43,574 bases of DNA from Alphaproteobacteria bacterium (GCA_004297545.1 SCTB01000112.1:1-43574), one strand, 5' to 3'; positions 32,841 through 42,756 are shown, counted from the first letter of the stretch. A program made the numbers and translations. Notes: generated by a model not told the origin, from the sequence alone.

Positions 32841-34073
32841 ATGACAGCACAGGCGACTCAGAAAGTCATCATGGAAAAAAAGATCGACAAATCGAAACTG
32901 AAACCCGTCTTCAAGTGGGACGATGCCCTGCTGCTCGACGACCAGCTCTCGGACGAAGAGCGCATGATCCGCGACAGCGCGCGGGCGTACTGCCAGGAAA
33001 AGCTGATGCCGCGCATCCTGGAAGCCAACCGCCATGAAAAATTCCACCGCGAGATCATGACGGAAATGGGCGCGCTTGGCCTGCTCGGCTCGACCATCCA
33101 CGGCTACGGCTGCGCCGGGACGAATTACGTTTCCTATGGTCTTATCGCGCGCGAGGTCGAGCGCGTGGATAGCGGCTACCGCTCCGCCATGTCGGTGCAG
33201 TCGTCGCTGGTCATGTACCCTATTTATGCCTTCGGCACCGAAGAGCAGAAACAGAAATACCTGCCGAAGCTGGCGACCGGCGAATATGTCGGCTGTTTCG
33301 GACTGACCGAGCCCGACGCCGGTTCCGACCCGTCATCCATGAAGACCCGCGCGACGAAGGCCAAGGGCGGCTATACGCTCAAAGGCTCGAAGATGTGGAT
33401 CACGAATTCCCCCATCGCCGACGTATTTGTGGTTTGGGCGAAGGATGACGCGGGCGATATCCGCGGCTTCGTGCTGGAAAAAGGCATGAAGGGCCTCTCC
33501 GCCCCGAAGATCGAGGGCAAATTCTCGCTGCGCGCTTCCATCACCGGCGAAATCGTGATGGACGACGTTTTCGTTCCCGAAGAAAACAAATTCCCCGAGG
33601 TAAAAGGCCTGACAGGGCCGTTCTCCTGCCTGAACAACGCGCGCTACGGCATTTCCTGGGGCGCGATGGGCGCGGCGGAATTCTGCATGCACCAGGCGCG
33701 GCAATATGCGCTCGACCGCATCGTGTTCAACCGCCCGCTGGCCGCCAACCAGATCGTGCAGCTGAAACTGGCGAATATGCTGACCGAAATCACGCTGGGA
33801 CTTCAGGGGGCACTACGTCTCGGCCGCCTGAAGGACGAAGAACGCGCGGCGCCCGAAGCGATTTCGCTGATGAAGCGCAACAACTGCGGCAAGGCGCTCG
33901 ACATCGCGCGCGTTTCCCGCGACATGCTGGGCGGCAACGGCATTGCGGATGAATTCCACGTCATCCGCCACTGCATGAACCTCGAAGCCGTCAACACCTA
34001 CGAGGGCACGCACGACATCCACGCGCTCATCCTCGGCCGCGCGATGACAGGCATACAGGCGTTCAGCGGTTAA
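32841..34073 (+). CDS. gcdH: Glutaryl-CoA dehydrogenase
   Basis: 410-residue acyl-CoA dehydrogenase of the decarboxylating glutaryl-CoA type, in lysine/tryptophan breakdown to crotonyl-CoA. FAD/substrate motifs [20 protein letters not shown] and [16 protein letters not shown], plus [15 protein letters not shown] and FNRPLAANQ are typical of GcdH. The catalytic base is the Glu of [16 protein letters not shown] at about 388. Start choice: ATG 32841 has AAGGA at a 9-base distance; ATG 32835 is too close to it and TTG 32814 overlaps the upstream promoter space. ATG 32871 is a further alternative. The stop overlaps the convergent gene's stop. Confidence 0.93.
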   Translation: MTAQATQKVIMEKKIDKSKLKPVFKWDDALLLDDQLSDEERMIRDSARAYCQEKLMPRILEANRHEKFHREIMTEMGALGLLGSTIHGYGCAGTNYVSYGLIAREVERVDSGYRSAMSVQSSLVMYPIYAFGTEEQKQKYLPKLATGEYVGCFGLTEPDAGSDPSSMKTRATKAKGGYTLKGSKMWITNSPIADVFVVWAKDDAGDIRGFVLEKGMKGLSAPKIEGKFSLRASITGEIVMDDVFVPEENKFPEVKGLTGPFSCLNNARYGISWGAMGAAEFCMHQARQYALDRIVFNRPLAANQIVQLKLANMLTEITLGLQGALRLGRLKDEERAAPEAISLMKRNNCGKALDIARVSRDMLGGNGIADEFHVIRHCMNLEAVNTYEGTHDIHALILGRAMTGIQAFSG

Positions 34074-34738
34074 GGCTTCGGGGCATTCTTGAGCTTCAGG
34101 GGCGGCGCGACCGAAAAGGGTTTTTCGATGGAGGTGTCGGAAAAACCGTTCGGGCCCACGTTGTATTTCGTCACGAAATCGGCTTTCGCCTTCACGTCGA
34201 TAATCAGCGCCGACAGCAGGTCTTTGAGGTCGCTTGGCGGACGGGGTTTTTTCGCCTTACTGCGCGAGGCGCCGTAGGGGTCGGGCCCGTCCTCGCTCCA
34301 GTCATCTTCCTCGACGCGGCGGTCCCATTCATCGCCCCCGTCCGTATCCTCGCGGTCAGGCTTTTCGTCTTCCCATGCCCTTGTATCCCCGTCATACTCC
34401 GAAGCACGGTTCATCAGCTGGCATCCGTCATGACAGATAATGAGTTCCATCTTGTCGTCACGAAAGCGCGCCTTCTGGATGACGAAGTCGAGCCGGGCGT
34501 CGCCGGCGTCTATCGTCCCGTTCACGAGAACCCTGCCGTCCGCATTGTCGCCCATCGCTGCGGGAAAGCCGGTTCTCTCCGGACGCACGGCCAGCGTGAC
34601 GGGAATGCCCGCCTCATGGAATTCGGCGACCGTCTGCTGCATGACCTGCAGCTGCCGCGCCACGTTCTTCATATGGCGGTCTTCGCCCACCCTGCGCAGG
34701 GCGTCGGAAAAGGCCTTGTTGAGCGGCGTTTCTTTCAT
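34070..34738 (-). CDS. Protein of unknown function with an acidic linker
   Basis: 222 residues, soluble. The first 115 residues look folded, with a helical start ([20 protein letters not shown]) and strands ([31 protein letters not shown]). A very acidic linker (about 115-155; [12 protein letters not shown]) follows. The C-terminal part has [20 protein letters not shown] and a Pro/Lys-rich end. I do not recognise it. Its TAA and that of gcdH share the palindrome TTAA at 34070-34073, so the two genes end tail to tail. It is probably its own transcription unit. Confidence 0.75.
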   Translation of the reverse strand: MKETPLNKAFSDALRRVGEDRHMKNVARQLQVMQQTVAEFHEAGIPVTLAVRPERTGFPAAMGDNADGRVLVNGTIDAGDARLDFVIQKARFRDDKMELIICHDGCQLMNRASEYDGDTRAWEDEKPDREDTDGGDEWDRRVEEDDWSEDGPDPYGASRSKAKKPRPPSDLKDLLSALIIDVKAKADFVTKYNVGPNGFSDTSIEKPFSVAPPLKLKNAPKP

Positions 34739-34824
34739 GTTGACCCGGTAAGTTTGCTATAATTCGTTTTACATACTATACCTCCGCGGCGCGCGCAATC
34801 CCCTTTTAAAGGCCTGTTTTGCAA

Positions 34825-34860
34825 AAGAAAAAGCCGCCTCCTAAAGGCGGCTTTTTCTTT
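34825..34860 (-). terminator. Intrinsic terminator after the DUF1523-like gene
   Basis: Stem aaagccgcct / aggcggcttt with a short loop, flanked by A-rich and T-rich runs (ctttttcttt). Because it is nearly symmetrical it could work both ways, but the only gene that ends towards it is the minus-strand gene at 34884. Confidence 0.85.
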
Positions 34861-34883
34861 GAATCGGGGTATTTACCCGGTTA

Positions 34884-35678
34884 TCAGGTGCCCGGGCCTT
34901 TCGGCGGCGTGGGAACCAGCGGCGTCACCTTGTTGACGGTGACCTTGCCGGCGGCCTCGATCGGCACGCTGAGCTCGACGCTCTGACCGTTGACCACGGT
35001 CGTAAACGTGATCATCGTGCCGCTGAGCTGGCCCGGCTGCGCCGGCGTCGTCACGGTGCCGTTCTGCTGCTGGCCCGGCTGCACGGCGCCCTGCTGGTCT
35101 TTCTTGATCTGCTGCTGCTGGTCGCGCTGCGCCTGCTGCTGCGCCTTCGCGCGCGCGGCAAGTTCATCGCGCGACACTTCCTCGACGCTGAGCACGTTCG
35201 GGAAGGTATGGATGAAGGGCACGTCGATGCGCGCGCCGTAGTACTTGATGCGCCAGACCTTGTTGGAAGGATCCAGGGCGGGATCTTTTTTCTTTTGTTC
35301 CTGCTGGCTGCCGCCTTCATCGTTACCGAACCAGTTATACGACGGCGTGTAGTTATACGCATCGCGGCCGTCGCTCAGCTGGTCCTGGATGTCTTTCGAG
35401 TTGAACTTGAAATGCAGCGTCGAATTCTTGTTCGCGAGCACCGTGCCCTTGTCGGTCACGATCTTGTAGTTGTAGACGGACTCGCCTTTTTTGCTATCGT
35501 AGTGATCCCAGACGGCTTTGACTTCCTTGACTTTCACTTCTTCCGTCTTGACCGTGCCGTATTCGTAATAGGCGGGCGCGCCGATGAATGTGCCGCCGAT
35601 AACCGACAGCATGAAAATCCTGCGCAGCGTGCCTTTGACCTTCTGGCCAAACGACTGCTTGCCATAGCCTGATGCCAT
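34884..35678 (-). CDS. DUF1523-like membrane-anchored protein with a Gln-rich tail
   Basis: 264 residues. One N-terminal membrane segment (IFMLSVIGGTFIGAPAYYEY) is followed by a periplasmic domain. It includes VYNYKIVTDKGTVLANKNST, WRIKYYGARIDVPFIHTFPN and VLSVEEV, which match the DUF1523 pattern (YGxRI...FPNxxS). The last 80 residues carry a Gln-rich helix (AKAQQQAQRDQQQQIKKDQQ) and a Pro/Thr/Val-rich end. That tail is not part of the family core. GGGAG at 7 bases supports the start at 35678. Function of DUF1523 is unknown. It ends in a strong terminator. Confidence 0.72.
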   Translation of the reverse strand: MASGYGKQSFGQKVKGTLRRIFMLSVIGGTFIGAPAYYEYGTVKTEEVKVKEVKAVWDHYDSKKGESVYNYKIVTDKGTVLANKNSTLHFKFNSKDIQDQLSDGRDAYNYTPSYNWFGNDEGGSQQEQKKKDPALDPSNKVWRIKYYGARIDVPFIHTFPNVLSVEEVSRDELAARAKAQQQAQRDQQQQIKKDQQGAVQPGQQQNGTVTTPAQPGQLSGTMITFTTVVNGQSVELSVPIEAAGKVTVNKVTPLVPTPPKGPGT

Positions 35679-35801
35679 TTGATTTCTCCCGTAACCGAAA
35701 AATTCTGAATGTATTGATTGAAGGAAGTTATCACCGGCAAGATGAAACGTCTATGGTAAAAAATCAAAAATATCAAAGAACTAGCCATAATTAGCGGCCA
35801 G

Positions 35802-35817
35802 TTTTCGTAAGCGAAAA
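35802..35817 (-). terminator. Weak hairpin after the LdtR-like gene
   Basis: ttttcg-taag-cgaaaa forms a 6-bp stem 12 bases beyond the gene's stop on the minus strand. There is no T-run after it, so termination is only possible, not shown. Confidence 0.3.
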
Positions 35818-35828
35818 TGTTATGGTTT

Positions 35829-36302
35829 TTACTGGCTCGACGCGACGTTGAGGCCGCCCACGCCCATCTGCTCGCCCCAGAAAGTTTCGAGGTCGCGCAG
35901 CACGTGGTTCATGCTTTCAATCCGTGCGTTCGCAAGGCCGGCGCCAGAAAGTTTTTCCTCGTGCTTTTTGTAGAGCTTGGTGATGGCTTCGTTGAGCTTC
36001 TTGCCCTTGTCGGACAGTTTCACGCGCACCGAGCGTTTGTCGTGGATGGAGCGCTCCTGCATGAGATAGCCGTTCTCGACCATCTTCTTGACGTTGTAGG
36101 AAACATTGGAACCAAGGTAATAACCGCGCACGGTCAGCTCGCCGACCGTGAGCTCATCCGTGCTGATGTTGTGCAGGATCATGCTCTGGACGTTGTTGAT
36201 ATCAAGGATATTTGCGCGTTCGAGTTCGACCTTCAGCACGTCCAGAAACTGGCGGTGCAGGCGTTCGATAAGGTTGATGGCATCATAATAAGGTGTGGTC
36301 AC
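35829..36302 (-). CDS. ldtR: LdtR-like MarR-family transcriptional regulator
   Basis: 157-residue winged-helix regulator with GTG start (36302; GGGGGT at about 7 bases). YYDAINLIERLHRQFLDVLK, DINNVQSMILHNISTDELTV and RGYYLGSNVSYNVKKMVENG match the alphaproteobacterial family that includes LdtR of Liberibacter, a MarR-type activator of an L,D-transpeptidase gene. The wing is ERSIHDKRSVRVKLSDKGK. The role here may be control of cell-wall genes, but no L,D-transpeptidase gene lies in the window. A promoter candidate lies at 36336-36364. Confidence 0.82.
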   Translation of the reverse strand: MTTPYYDAINLIERLHRQFLDVLKVELERANILDINNVQSMILHNISTDELTVGELTVRGYYLGSNVSYNVKKMVENGYLMQERSIHDKRSVRVKLSDKGKKLNEAITKLYKKHEEKLSGAGLANARIESMNHVLRDLETFWGEQMGVGGLNVASSQ

Positions 36303-36335
36303 CTTGGTACCCCCATTAGCAACTAATCTGTGTCT

Positions 36336-36364
36336 ATTCTAGGATATATCAAGCCCTTGTGCAA
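36336..36364 (-). promoter_or_regulatory. Candidate sigma-70 promoter of the LdtR-like gene
   Basis: On the minus strand, TTGCAC (36359-36364), a 17-base spacer, then TAGAAT (36336-36341), 34 bases before the GTG start. The -10 fits the consensus at 5 of 6 positions; the -35 fits at only 3 of 6. It is read from sequence only. Confidence 0.4.
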
Positions 36365-36394
36365 AGGTTGAAATAATTGTTCCGGAAAAGGGCG

Positions 36395-37480
36395 TCAGAA
36401 CACCAGATCGCGGTCGCCCAAGCTGGAGAAATACTTCTCCACTTCCTGATCAGGGACTTCGGAAATTTTGGCGGGCTTCCACTTGGGCTGGCGGTCTTTG
36501 TCGATCAGGGCCGCGCGGATGCCTTCGTAGAAATCATGGCCTTTCACGCAGCCCTGGCTGATACGATATTCCATAGTCATAACCTGGGCGAAGGGCATTT
36601 TCGCGCCAAGGCGTATCTGGCGCAGCGCGATTTTCAGGCTGGTCGGCGACATGGAATAAAGAATTTTCAGTGTCTCCTCCGCCCAGGGGCTGCCGTCGTT
36701 GCGCAGCGCCTCGAAAATATCCTCCACGCGGTCGGGCGCGAAACAGGTGTCGATGCGCGCGCGGTGCTCTGCGATTTCAGATTCACCCGGCGGCTCCGCG
36801 GCAAATTCCTCGATGGCCTTGCTGACCTGGTCGTGCGGTTTTTTGCGCGTATCCCACTGGAGCGATGCAAGCGCCTCCAGCAGCTTCGGCAGTTCGGCGG
36901 CCGGAACGTAATGCGTGCCGAAACCGACATAGATGGTATCGATCGCCTTCACGCGCTTGGATGTCATCGCAAGATAGGTGCCGGTCTGCCCGGGGCAGCG
37001 CGGCAAAAAATATCCGCCGCCGACGTCGGGGAAAAAACCGATATTCGTTTCCGGCATCGCAAACAGCGTGTTTTCCGTCACCACGCGGTGCGAGCCATGC
37101 GCGGAAATCCCCTTGCCCCCCCCCATCACGATGCCGTTGATCAGCGATATGTAGGGCTTGGGGAAGGTATAGACGCGGTGGTTGAGGATATATTCCTCGC
37201 GGAAGAAATCGCGCGTGAGCTTGCCGTCGGATTTTCCTTCCTGCACGGCCTTCGCGTCGATGGCGACCGCCTTCACATCGCCGCCCGAGCAAAAGGCGCG
37301 ATCCCCCGCCCCCGTGACCGCGACGGCATGGATATTTTTATCCTTCGCCCATTCGACCAGCTTCGCGTCCATCGCGCGGATCATCGACAGGTTCAGGGCA
37401 TTGAGCGCCTGCGGGCGGTTCAGGGTGATGACCCCCAAGCCTCCCCTCACCTCGAAAATGATTTCCTGTTCCTGGGTCAT
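36395..37480 (-). CDS. Enoyl-CoA hydratase/isomerase family, 3-hydroxyisobutyryl-CoA hydrolase type
   Basis: 361 residues. The crotonase fold is shown by GVITLNRPQALNALNLSMIR, the oxyanion segment FCSGGDVKAV, INGIVMGGGKGISAHGSHRV and MPETNIGFFPDVGGGYFLPR, with the Glu and Asp in the last stretch as in HIBCH. The length and C-terminal EYRISQGCVKGHDFYEGIRA fit 3-hydroxyisobutyryl-CoA hydrolases of valine breakdown more than short crotonases. The start at 37480 is taken because the seven extra codons of a longer frame lie next to a palindromic repeat; AGGGG precedes it. It stands apart from gcdH, so shared regulation is unproven. Confidence 0.88.
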   Translation of the reverse strand: MTQEQEIIFEVRGGLGVITLNRPQALNALNLSMIRAMDAKLVEWAKDKNIHAVAVTGAGDRAFCSGGDVKAVAIDAKAVQEGKSDGKLTRDFFREEYILNHRVYTFPKPYISLINGIVMGGGKGISAHGSHRVVTENTLFAMPETNIGFFPDVGGGYFLPRCPGQTGTYLAMTSKRVKAIDTIYVGFGTHYVPAAELPKLLEALASLQWDTRKKPHDQVSKAIEEFAAEPPGESEIAEHRARIDTCFAPDRVEDIFEALRNDGSPWAEETLKILYSMSPTSLKIALRQIRLGAKMPFAQVMTMEYRISQGCVKGHDFYEGIRAALIDKDRQPKWKPAKISEVPDQEVEKYFSSLGDRDLVF

Positions 37481-37495
37481 GCCCCTTATCCTTCT

Positions 37496-37600
37496 CGCCA
37501 CCCCGACGAAAGTCGGGGTCCAGTCATTTGACCTCTAACTCATAAATAATTTTGAGGTAGAAGTTATATAAACTGGACCCCGACTTTCGTCGGGGTGGCG
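37496..37600. repeat. Two-armed palindromic repeat, family B copy 3
   Basis: Left arm cgccaccccgacgaaagtcg (from 37496), right arm its inverted copy ending at about 37600 (ccccgactttcgtcggggtg). The central part is AT-rich. It lies in the 252-bp divergent gap 37481-37732; after it I see no further gene or clear promoter. Confidence 0.82.
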
Positions 37601-37732
37601 GAAAAGACGTTATCATTGCTGCTTTCCCATGTCCATTCGTGGTTCCCCGCTTGCCTGAATCACCTTCCAGGTCGTAGACTTTGAAAGCAGCGCCGCTGCC
37701 ATTTTTCGTAAAGAATTTCTGGAGTATCAGCC

Positions 37733-38443
37733 GTGAAAAAAGCCCTTATCATCTGCGTCCTGTCGGCCCTGATCGCCTCGCCCGCGCTGGCGAAGGAGAC
37801 CGCGACGAAACAGCCGCCCGCCTTCGACCTCAAGGCGCTCACGGCCAAGGCCGAAAAAGGCGACCCCAAGGCGCAGGCTGACCTGGGCGAGCATTATTAT
37901 TCCGGCGAAGGCGTCGACAAGGATTACGGCGAAGCCCTCAAGTGGATCAGGAAATCCGCCGAAAAAAACAATGCAAACGGCTTGAACGATCTCGGCATGG
38001 CCTACGCTGAGGGGAACGGCGTCGATCAGGACACCAAGAAAGCGTTTGAGCTTATCACCAAGGCCGCGAACCTGAAGCTGCCCGAGGCCGAGCATAACCT
38101 CGCCACCATGTACGCGCAGGGCATCGGCACGGAGCAGGACTTCGCGACGGCCGCGAAGTGGTACCGCAAGGCCGCCGACCACGGCAATATCGCCGCGCAG
38201 AATGAACTCGGCTACCTCTACGAAAAAGGCACCGGCGTCACACAGGACTGGAAAGAAGCCGCCAAATGGTACCGCAAGGCCGCCGAAAAAGGCTATGACG
38301 TCGCGCAGTCGAACCTCGGCTATCTCTATCACCTCGGCCTCGGCGTGAAAAAAGACGACAAGGCCGCCAAGACCTGGTTCCAGAAATCCGCCGACCAGGG
38401 CAACGAGAAGGCGAAGTATAATCTGGAGCATATGCAGGATTAA
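37733..38443 (+). CDS. Secreted Sel1-repeat protein
   Basis: 236 residues with GTG start and GGAG about 9 bases before it. A Sec signal peptide (MKKALIICVLSALIASPALA) is followed by five full Sel1 repeats and a sixth partial one. Each has the pattern A..LG.LY..G.GV..D...A.KW..KAA..G (e.g. AAQNELGYLYEKGTGVTQDW). Sel1 proteins are periplasmic or exported scaffolds that bind other proteins; the partner is not known. There is no close neighbour on the same strand except the gene at 38526. Confidence 0.88.
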   Translation: MKKALIICVLSALIASPALAKETATKQPPAFDLKALTAKAEKGDPKAQADLGEHYYSGEGVDKDYGEALKWIRKSAEKNNANGLNDLGMAYAEGNGVDQDTKKAFELITKAANLKLPEAEHNLATMYAQGIGTEQDFATAAKWYRKAADHGNIAAQNELGYLYEKGTGVTQDWKEAAKWYRKAAEKGYDVAQSNLGYLYHLGLGVKKDDKAAKTWFQKSADQGNEKAKYNLEHMQD

Positions 38444-38450
38444 TTTGACC

Positions 38451-38480
38451 CGTCACCCCCGCCTTGCGCGGGGGTCCGGA
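38451..38480. repeat. Single palindromic arm, family B half-element
   Basis: cgtcacccccgccttgcgcg with the inverted half gggggtccgga forms one arm of the family B repeat with no second arm seen. It lies 7 bases after the Sel1 gene stop and could act as its terminator, though no T-run follows. Confidence 0.6.
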
Positions 38481-38515
38481 GCGCGTCTGCGCGTCTTATA
38501 ATAAAATGTGTGAGC

Positions 38516-38520
38516 GGAGG
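38516..38520 (+). promoter_or_regulatory. Shine-Dalgarno supporting a TTG start
   Basis: GGAGG five bases before TTG 38526. This strong site, together with the signal peptide that begins at the TTG, decides the start of the following gene. Confidence 0.6.
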
Positions 38521-38525
38521 CAGCT

Positions 38526-39260
38526 TTGAGAAAAGTATATTTGACTTCGCTTATTGCGTTATTTGCTCTTACTGTCCTGTTTCTAGGAATTCCTCGGGCA
38601 TACGCAGAAGACGACAAACATGCAGCTTGTCCATACCGTGGCGATACTAGTAACGCTATCTTTCAGCATTTGAAGGGTATCGGGCTCTTCGTTGACGTGC
38701 CGCTTGATTATACGAAAGTCATTGCTTGTCATGAACATGAGGAGGAGTGTTGGGAAAAGGAGAATAGGCGCGGGATATCCAGAGAAGATTATCTCAAAAA
38801 TCTAAAGGAGTCATATAATTCTTACCCTAAAGCTCTTATGTCCGATGCGTTAGAATCTCTATTTAGCAAAGAAGCGCTGCTCGCTTGGTCATCTTATCTT
38901 AAACCGGATGTTAACTGCAATTACTCCGCTCCCATTTCGCTTGGAAATTCTCACGAACCCAAGCCCTTGCCCGAAGGGTTAAAACTCGAAGATGTTTTGA
39001 TCTTGCATGTCAAGGTTCAGATCGAAGAGGATACAACCCCTCGCATAGCCGTAGTGAGTACTGCTTATTACAGGCTAAATTACTACAGGCCAAATAAGGG
39101 GCCTTATGCTCAAGAAGCGTTCAAGGTTTGCTCAAACCGTATAGATTCATCGGGGGTGAAGGCGTTTCCTTTGGATATGCCTGCGAACAAAATGGAACAA
39201 TTAGTTAAAGGATTTGCTCGTCAAGCAATTGGCGGCCCGCCGATACCGCGTCAGCCGTAA
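38526..39260 (+). CDS. Secreted protein of unknown function, AT-richer than its neighbours
   Basis: 244 residues with TTG start. A signal peptide (LIALFALTVLFLGIPRAYA) is followed by a soluble domain with cysteines at HAACPYRGD, VIACHEHEEECWEKE, DVNCNYSAP and FKVCSNRID. Codon choice (many A/T third positions, e.g. tct, tta, aaa) differs clearly from surrounding genes, which are GC-rich. That hints at recent transfer or a relaxed gene. I recognise no family. It may be exported and disulfide-bonded. The half-element at 38451 and the GGAGG at 38516 lie upstream. Confidence 0.65.
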   Translation: MRKVYLTSLIALFALTVLFLGIPRAYAEDDKHAACPYRGDTSNAIFQHLKGIGLFVDVPLDYTKVIACHEHEEECWEKENRRGISREDYLKNLKESYNSYPKALMSDALESLFSKEALLAWSSYLKPDVNCNYSAPISLGNSHEPKPLPEGLKLEDVLILHVKVQIEEDTTPRIAVVSTAYYRLNYYRPNKGPYAQEAFKVCSNRIDSSGVKAFPLDMPANKMEQLVKGFARQAIGGPPIPRQP

Positions 39261-39275
39261 GTGGTGCTTCGGCAC

Positions 39276-40481
39276 CTAAGATTTTCTTCTATTTAAAATC
39301 AATTCCCGCCTCACCACCACCCACAACAGGCCCGCCATTACCAGCGGCGCGACAGGAATGTGCAGGTATTGCCCCAGCATGCGCGAGAGCAGCGGCAGCA
39401 CGAAGACTGCGAGCAGCGTGATTTTCTCCCAAGGCAGAAACCCGGAGCGCAGGCCCAGCGCCGCTATCCAGGCGACCGGCAGCGCCAGCAGCACAAGATC
39501 GTAATCGAGCACATAGGGCGTGACCATCAGGCTGGCGGTGACGAGGGCGGCGGATTTCAATTCCATGCCTGCCTTGCTGCGCCAGGTCCAGATAACGACA
39601 CCCGCCGCAGCCAGCGCAAAAATCCCCTGCGCTGCATAGGCCAGTTCCACGCCGCCGCCCAGCATGCGCACGGCGGAAAATATGCTCTGGATTTTTTCCC
39701 AGCCGGTCGAACCGGCCTCCAGCACGACTTCGCGTGTCTGTTGAAAGCTGCCGAAAAACGCCTGCCATGTCTCGACGCCGAACAGGATGCAGGACAGGGC
39801 CGAAACCAGCACGACGGTCAGCCCCGCCGAAAATATCGCGCGCCAGCAGCCGCAGCACAAAAGCGCAATCGGTATCAGCAGGCCCAGCTGCGGCTTGTAG
39901 CACATCAGCCCGAACAAGACGCCCGCGACATAGGGGCGTTTTTCCAGCAGCACCAGCGCACCGCCGAAAAGCCCCGCCGTCAAAAATCCGTTCTGACCAT
40001 GCCCCATCGTCACGAAAACGCCGGGAAAGGCGAGCGCCGCCATCATCGCCTCCCGCCCCGGCAATATCGCGCGGATGGCCGCGAGATATGCGGGCAGCGT
40101 CGCAAACACCCAGAGCGCCAGCGCCCAGCCATAGGGGAGCAGCGCGAGGCCCGCCGCGATCATCAGGAAAACGGGAGGATAATGCCAGCCGTAGAACGGC
40201 ACCTCTTTATCTTTCGGCCAGGGCAACGCGGATTTCTGCACATCCATATGCTTCTGGAAGTCGTAGACTTCAGCCGGCCGCTTCTCGAGCGCCATCTTCC
40301 CCGCCGACCAGACATCCATGAAATCCGTGCCGATATTCTTGCCGGTGAAATCGATCATGTCGTGGCTGGTCGCCAGCACCAAAATGATCGCGATGACATA
40401 CATCGCGACAAACATGCGCGGATAATTCGTCACGCGCTCCTTGTCTATCCAGTCGGCTTTGGAAAATTTATCGGTCCACAT
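39276..40481 (-). CDS. GT87-like (DUF2029) polyprenol-linked glycosyltransferase
   Basis: 401-residue integral membrane protein with about ten hydrophobic spans. The typical features are an early extracytoplasmic acidic motif (IGTDFMDVWSAGKMALEKRP), WHYPPVFLMIAAGLALLPYG, LFGLMCYKPQLGLLIPIALL and TPYVLDYDLVLLALPVAW, as in the GT87/DUF2029 family. Members transfer sugars such as mannose or arabinose from lipid carriers outside the membrane. Sugar and acceptor are unknown. No glycan cluster surrounds it. The end of the gene is 16 bases from the convergent orphan gene. Confidence 0.8.
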   Translation of the reverse strand: MWTDKFSKADWIDKERVTNYPRMFVAMYVIAIILVLATSHDMIDFTGKNIGTDFMDVWSAGKMALEKRPAEVYDFQKHMDVQKSALPWPKDKEVPFYGWHYPPVFLMIAAGLALLPYGWALALWVFATLPAYLAAIRAILPGREAMMAALAFPGVFVTMGHGQNGFLTAGLFGGALVLLEKRPYVAGVLFGLMCYKPQLGLLIPIALLCCGCWRAIFSAGLTVVLVSALSCILFGVETWQAFFGSFQQTREVVLEAGSTGWEKIQSIFSAVRMLGGGVELAYAAQGIFALAAAGVVIWTWRSKAGMELKSAALVTASLMVTPYVLDYDLVLLALPVAWIAALGLRSGFLPWEKITLLAVFVLPLLSRMLGQYLHIPVAPLVMAGLLWVVVRRELILNRRKS

Positions 40482-40532
40482 TCATGCCATCGTACGCGGC
40501 TCGACTTCCTAAAAGCAATCGCACCCTTTACT

Positions 40533-40652
40533 CGTCATCCCCGCGAAAGCGGGGATCCAGTACCGTGGTTATAAAAACGCCCCCCTGTCACAATTGAACG
40601 CACGCTGTTTTGACGACAACGGTACTGGATTCCCGCTTTCGCGGGAATGACA
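40533..40652. repeat. Two-armed palindromic repeat, family B copy 4
   Basis: Left arm cgtcatccccgcgaaagcgg (from 40533), right arm ending at about 40652 (ccgctttcgcgggaatgaca). The outer ends (ggatccagtaccg / cggtactggatt) also pair. It lies in the 262-bp divergent gap between the glycosyltransferase and hemB; the remaining 90 bases before hemB likely hold its promoter. Confidence 0.82.
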
Positions 40653-40728
40653 GGGGTATTTGCCCCCCTTGTCCCAGTCTTTTTCCTCCTTTCCCAAAAA
40701 CCGCATTATGGTGTATAAAAAGCCGTAA

Positions 40729-41793
<1,065 letters not shown>

Positions 41794-41795
41794 TT

Positions 41796-41910
41796 GTCAT
41801 TCCGGCGAAGGCCGGAATCCACGGACACCGCGCCATCGTCATTTACAAACGGAATTCAGTGATGCTGAACGTCAGTTGTCCGTGGGCCCCGGCCTGCGCC
41901 GGGGCGGCAC
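41796..41910. repeat. Two-armed palindromic repeat, family B copy 5
   Basis: Left arm gtcattccggcgaaggccgg (from 41796), right arm ending at 41910 (gccccggcctgcgccggggc). The outer pair ccacggac / gtccgtgg is perfect. It fills the space between the convergent ends of hemB and the membrane-protein gene and may end both transcripts. Confidence 0.82.
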
Positions 41911-41916
41911 ATTTTC

Positions 41917-42756
41917 CTAATTCCCCTTCAGCGCCGGGTTCGAAATATCCACATCCGGAATCAGGTCCTTGACGCCCATGCGGTGCTGGGTCTGTTCATT
42001 CGCGTTCTTGGGGCCCAGCACGTCGTTGCCGACATAGGACAAGCCGCAGAGCAGCAGATAGAGGAAAATCGTCATCCACAGCGTGTCCTTGGACGTCCAG
42101 GTCTGCTGCAGGTGGCGGCGGCGCGCGCGGTCGGCCTTGTTGGCGTCCGCCTTCTGCTCCCAGGTCACGCTTTCCATCTTCCAGAAATCGAACAGGATCA
42201 TGCCGAGATTGAACAGCGCCAGCGTCTTCCATTTGACCGCCAGGAAAATACGCGGCAGCGCCGCGCCCAGCAGTGCGCCGAACCAGGGCGCCGCGACCCA
42301 CAGGCCCATGACGATGACGGACCACAGCGTGACGTTCACCCAGAACTTCAGGTGGACTTCGTCCGGCGTGTAATCCTTGAATTTCCGGTCGGGCAGGTAC
42401 ACGCGGTAGTAATGGAACAGCACCATGCACGACACGCACAGCAGCACGATGCCGAAAAAGCTCAAAACGAGCGTCTCATGCGGGGAGATGGATGCGACCG
42501 AGCAGTCGAGCGCCGGGAATTTCCCGGCAATACAGACCTTGTCCTTCACGCCTTCGGCCAGCATGTAGACGTCGAACAGGCACATTTTCAGCGCCGACCC
42601 GAACATCAGGAAAAAGGCCGTCTGGCGCAGAGACTGGCTGCGCAGGCGCATGCCGCGCTTGAGCGCGAACATGCCGAAGACGATAAAGAACGGACCCATC
42701 ATGAAGTACAGGAACTTCAGCAGGGGTATGCAATAGGCGTAACAAAGGACAAGCAT
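41917..42756 (-). CDS. Multi-span membrane protein of unknown function
   Basis: 279 residues as started at 42756; ATG 42798 would add 14 residues with no Shine-Dalgarno, and neither start is well supported. There are about six hydrophobic segments (e.g. LKFLYFMMGPFFIVFGMFAL; ETLVLSFFGIVLLCVSCMVL; FWVNVTLWSVIVMGLWVAAP; DTLWMTIFLYLLLCGLSYVG). The loops are charged, with a basic cluster ADRARRRHLQQ. The C-terminus is soluble. I recognise no family. It is alone between hemB and the arginase-like gene. Confidence 0.72.
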   Translation of the reverse strand: MLVLCYAYCIPLLKFLYFMMGPFFIVFGMFALKRGMRLRSQSLRQTAFFLMFGSALKMCLFDVYMLAEGVKDKVCIAGKFPALDCSVASISPHETLVLSFFGIVLLCVSCMVLFHYYRVYLPDRKFKDYTPDEVHLKFWVNVTLWSVIVMGLWVAAPWFGALLGAALPRIFLAVKWKTLALFNLGMILFDFWKMESVTWEQKADANKADRARRRHLQQTWTSKDTLWMTIFLYLLLCGLSYVGNDVLGPKNANEQTQHRMGVKDLIPDVDISNPALKGN

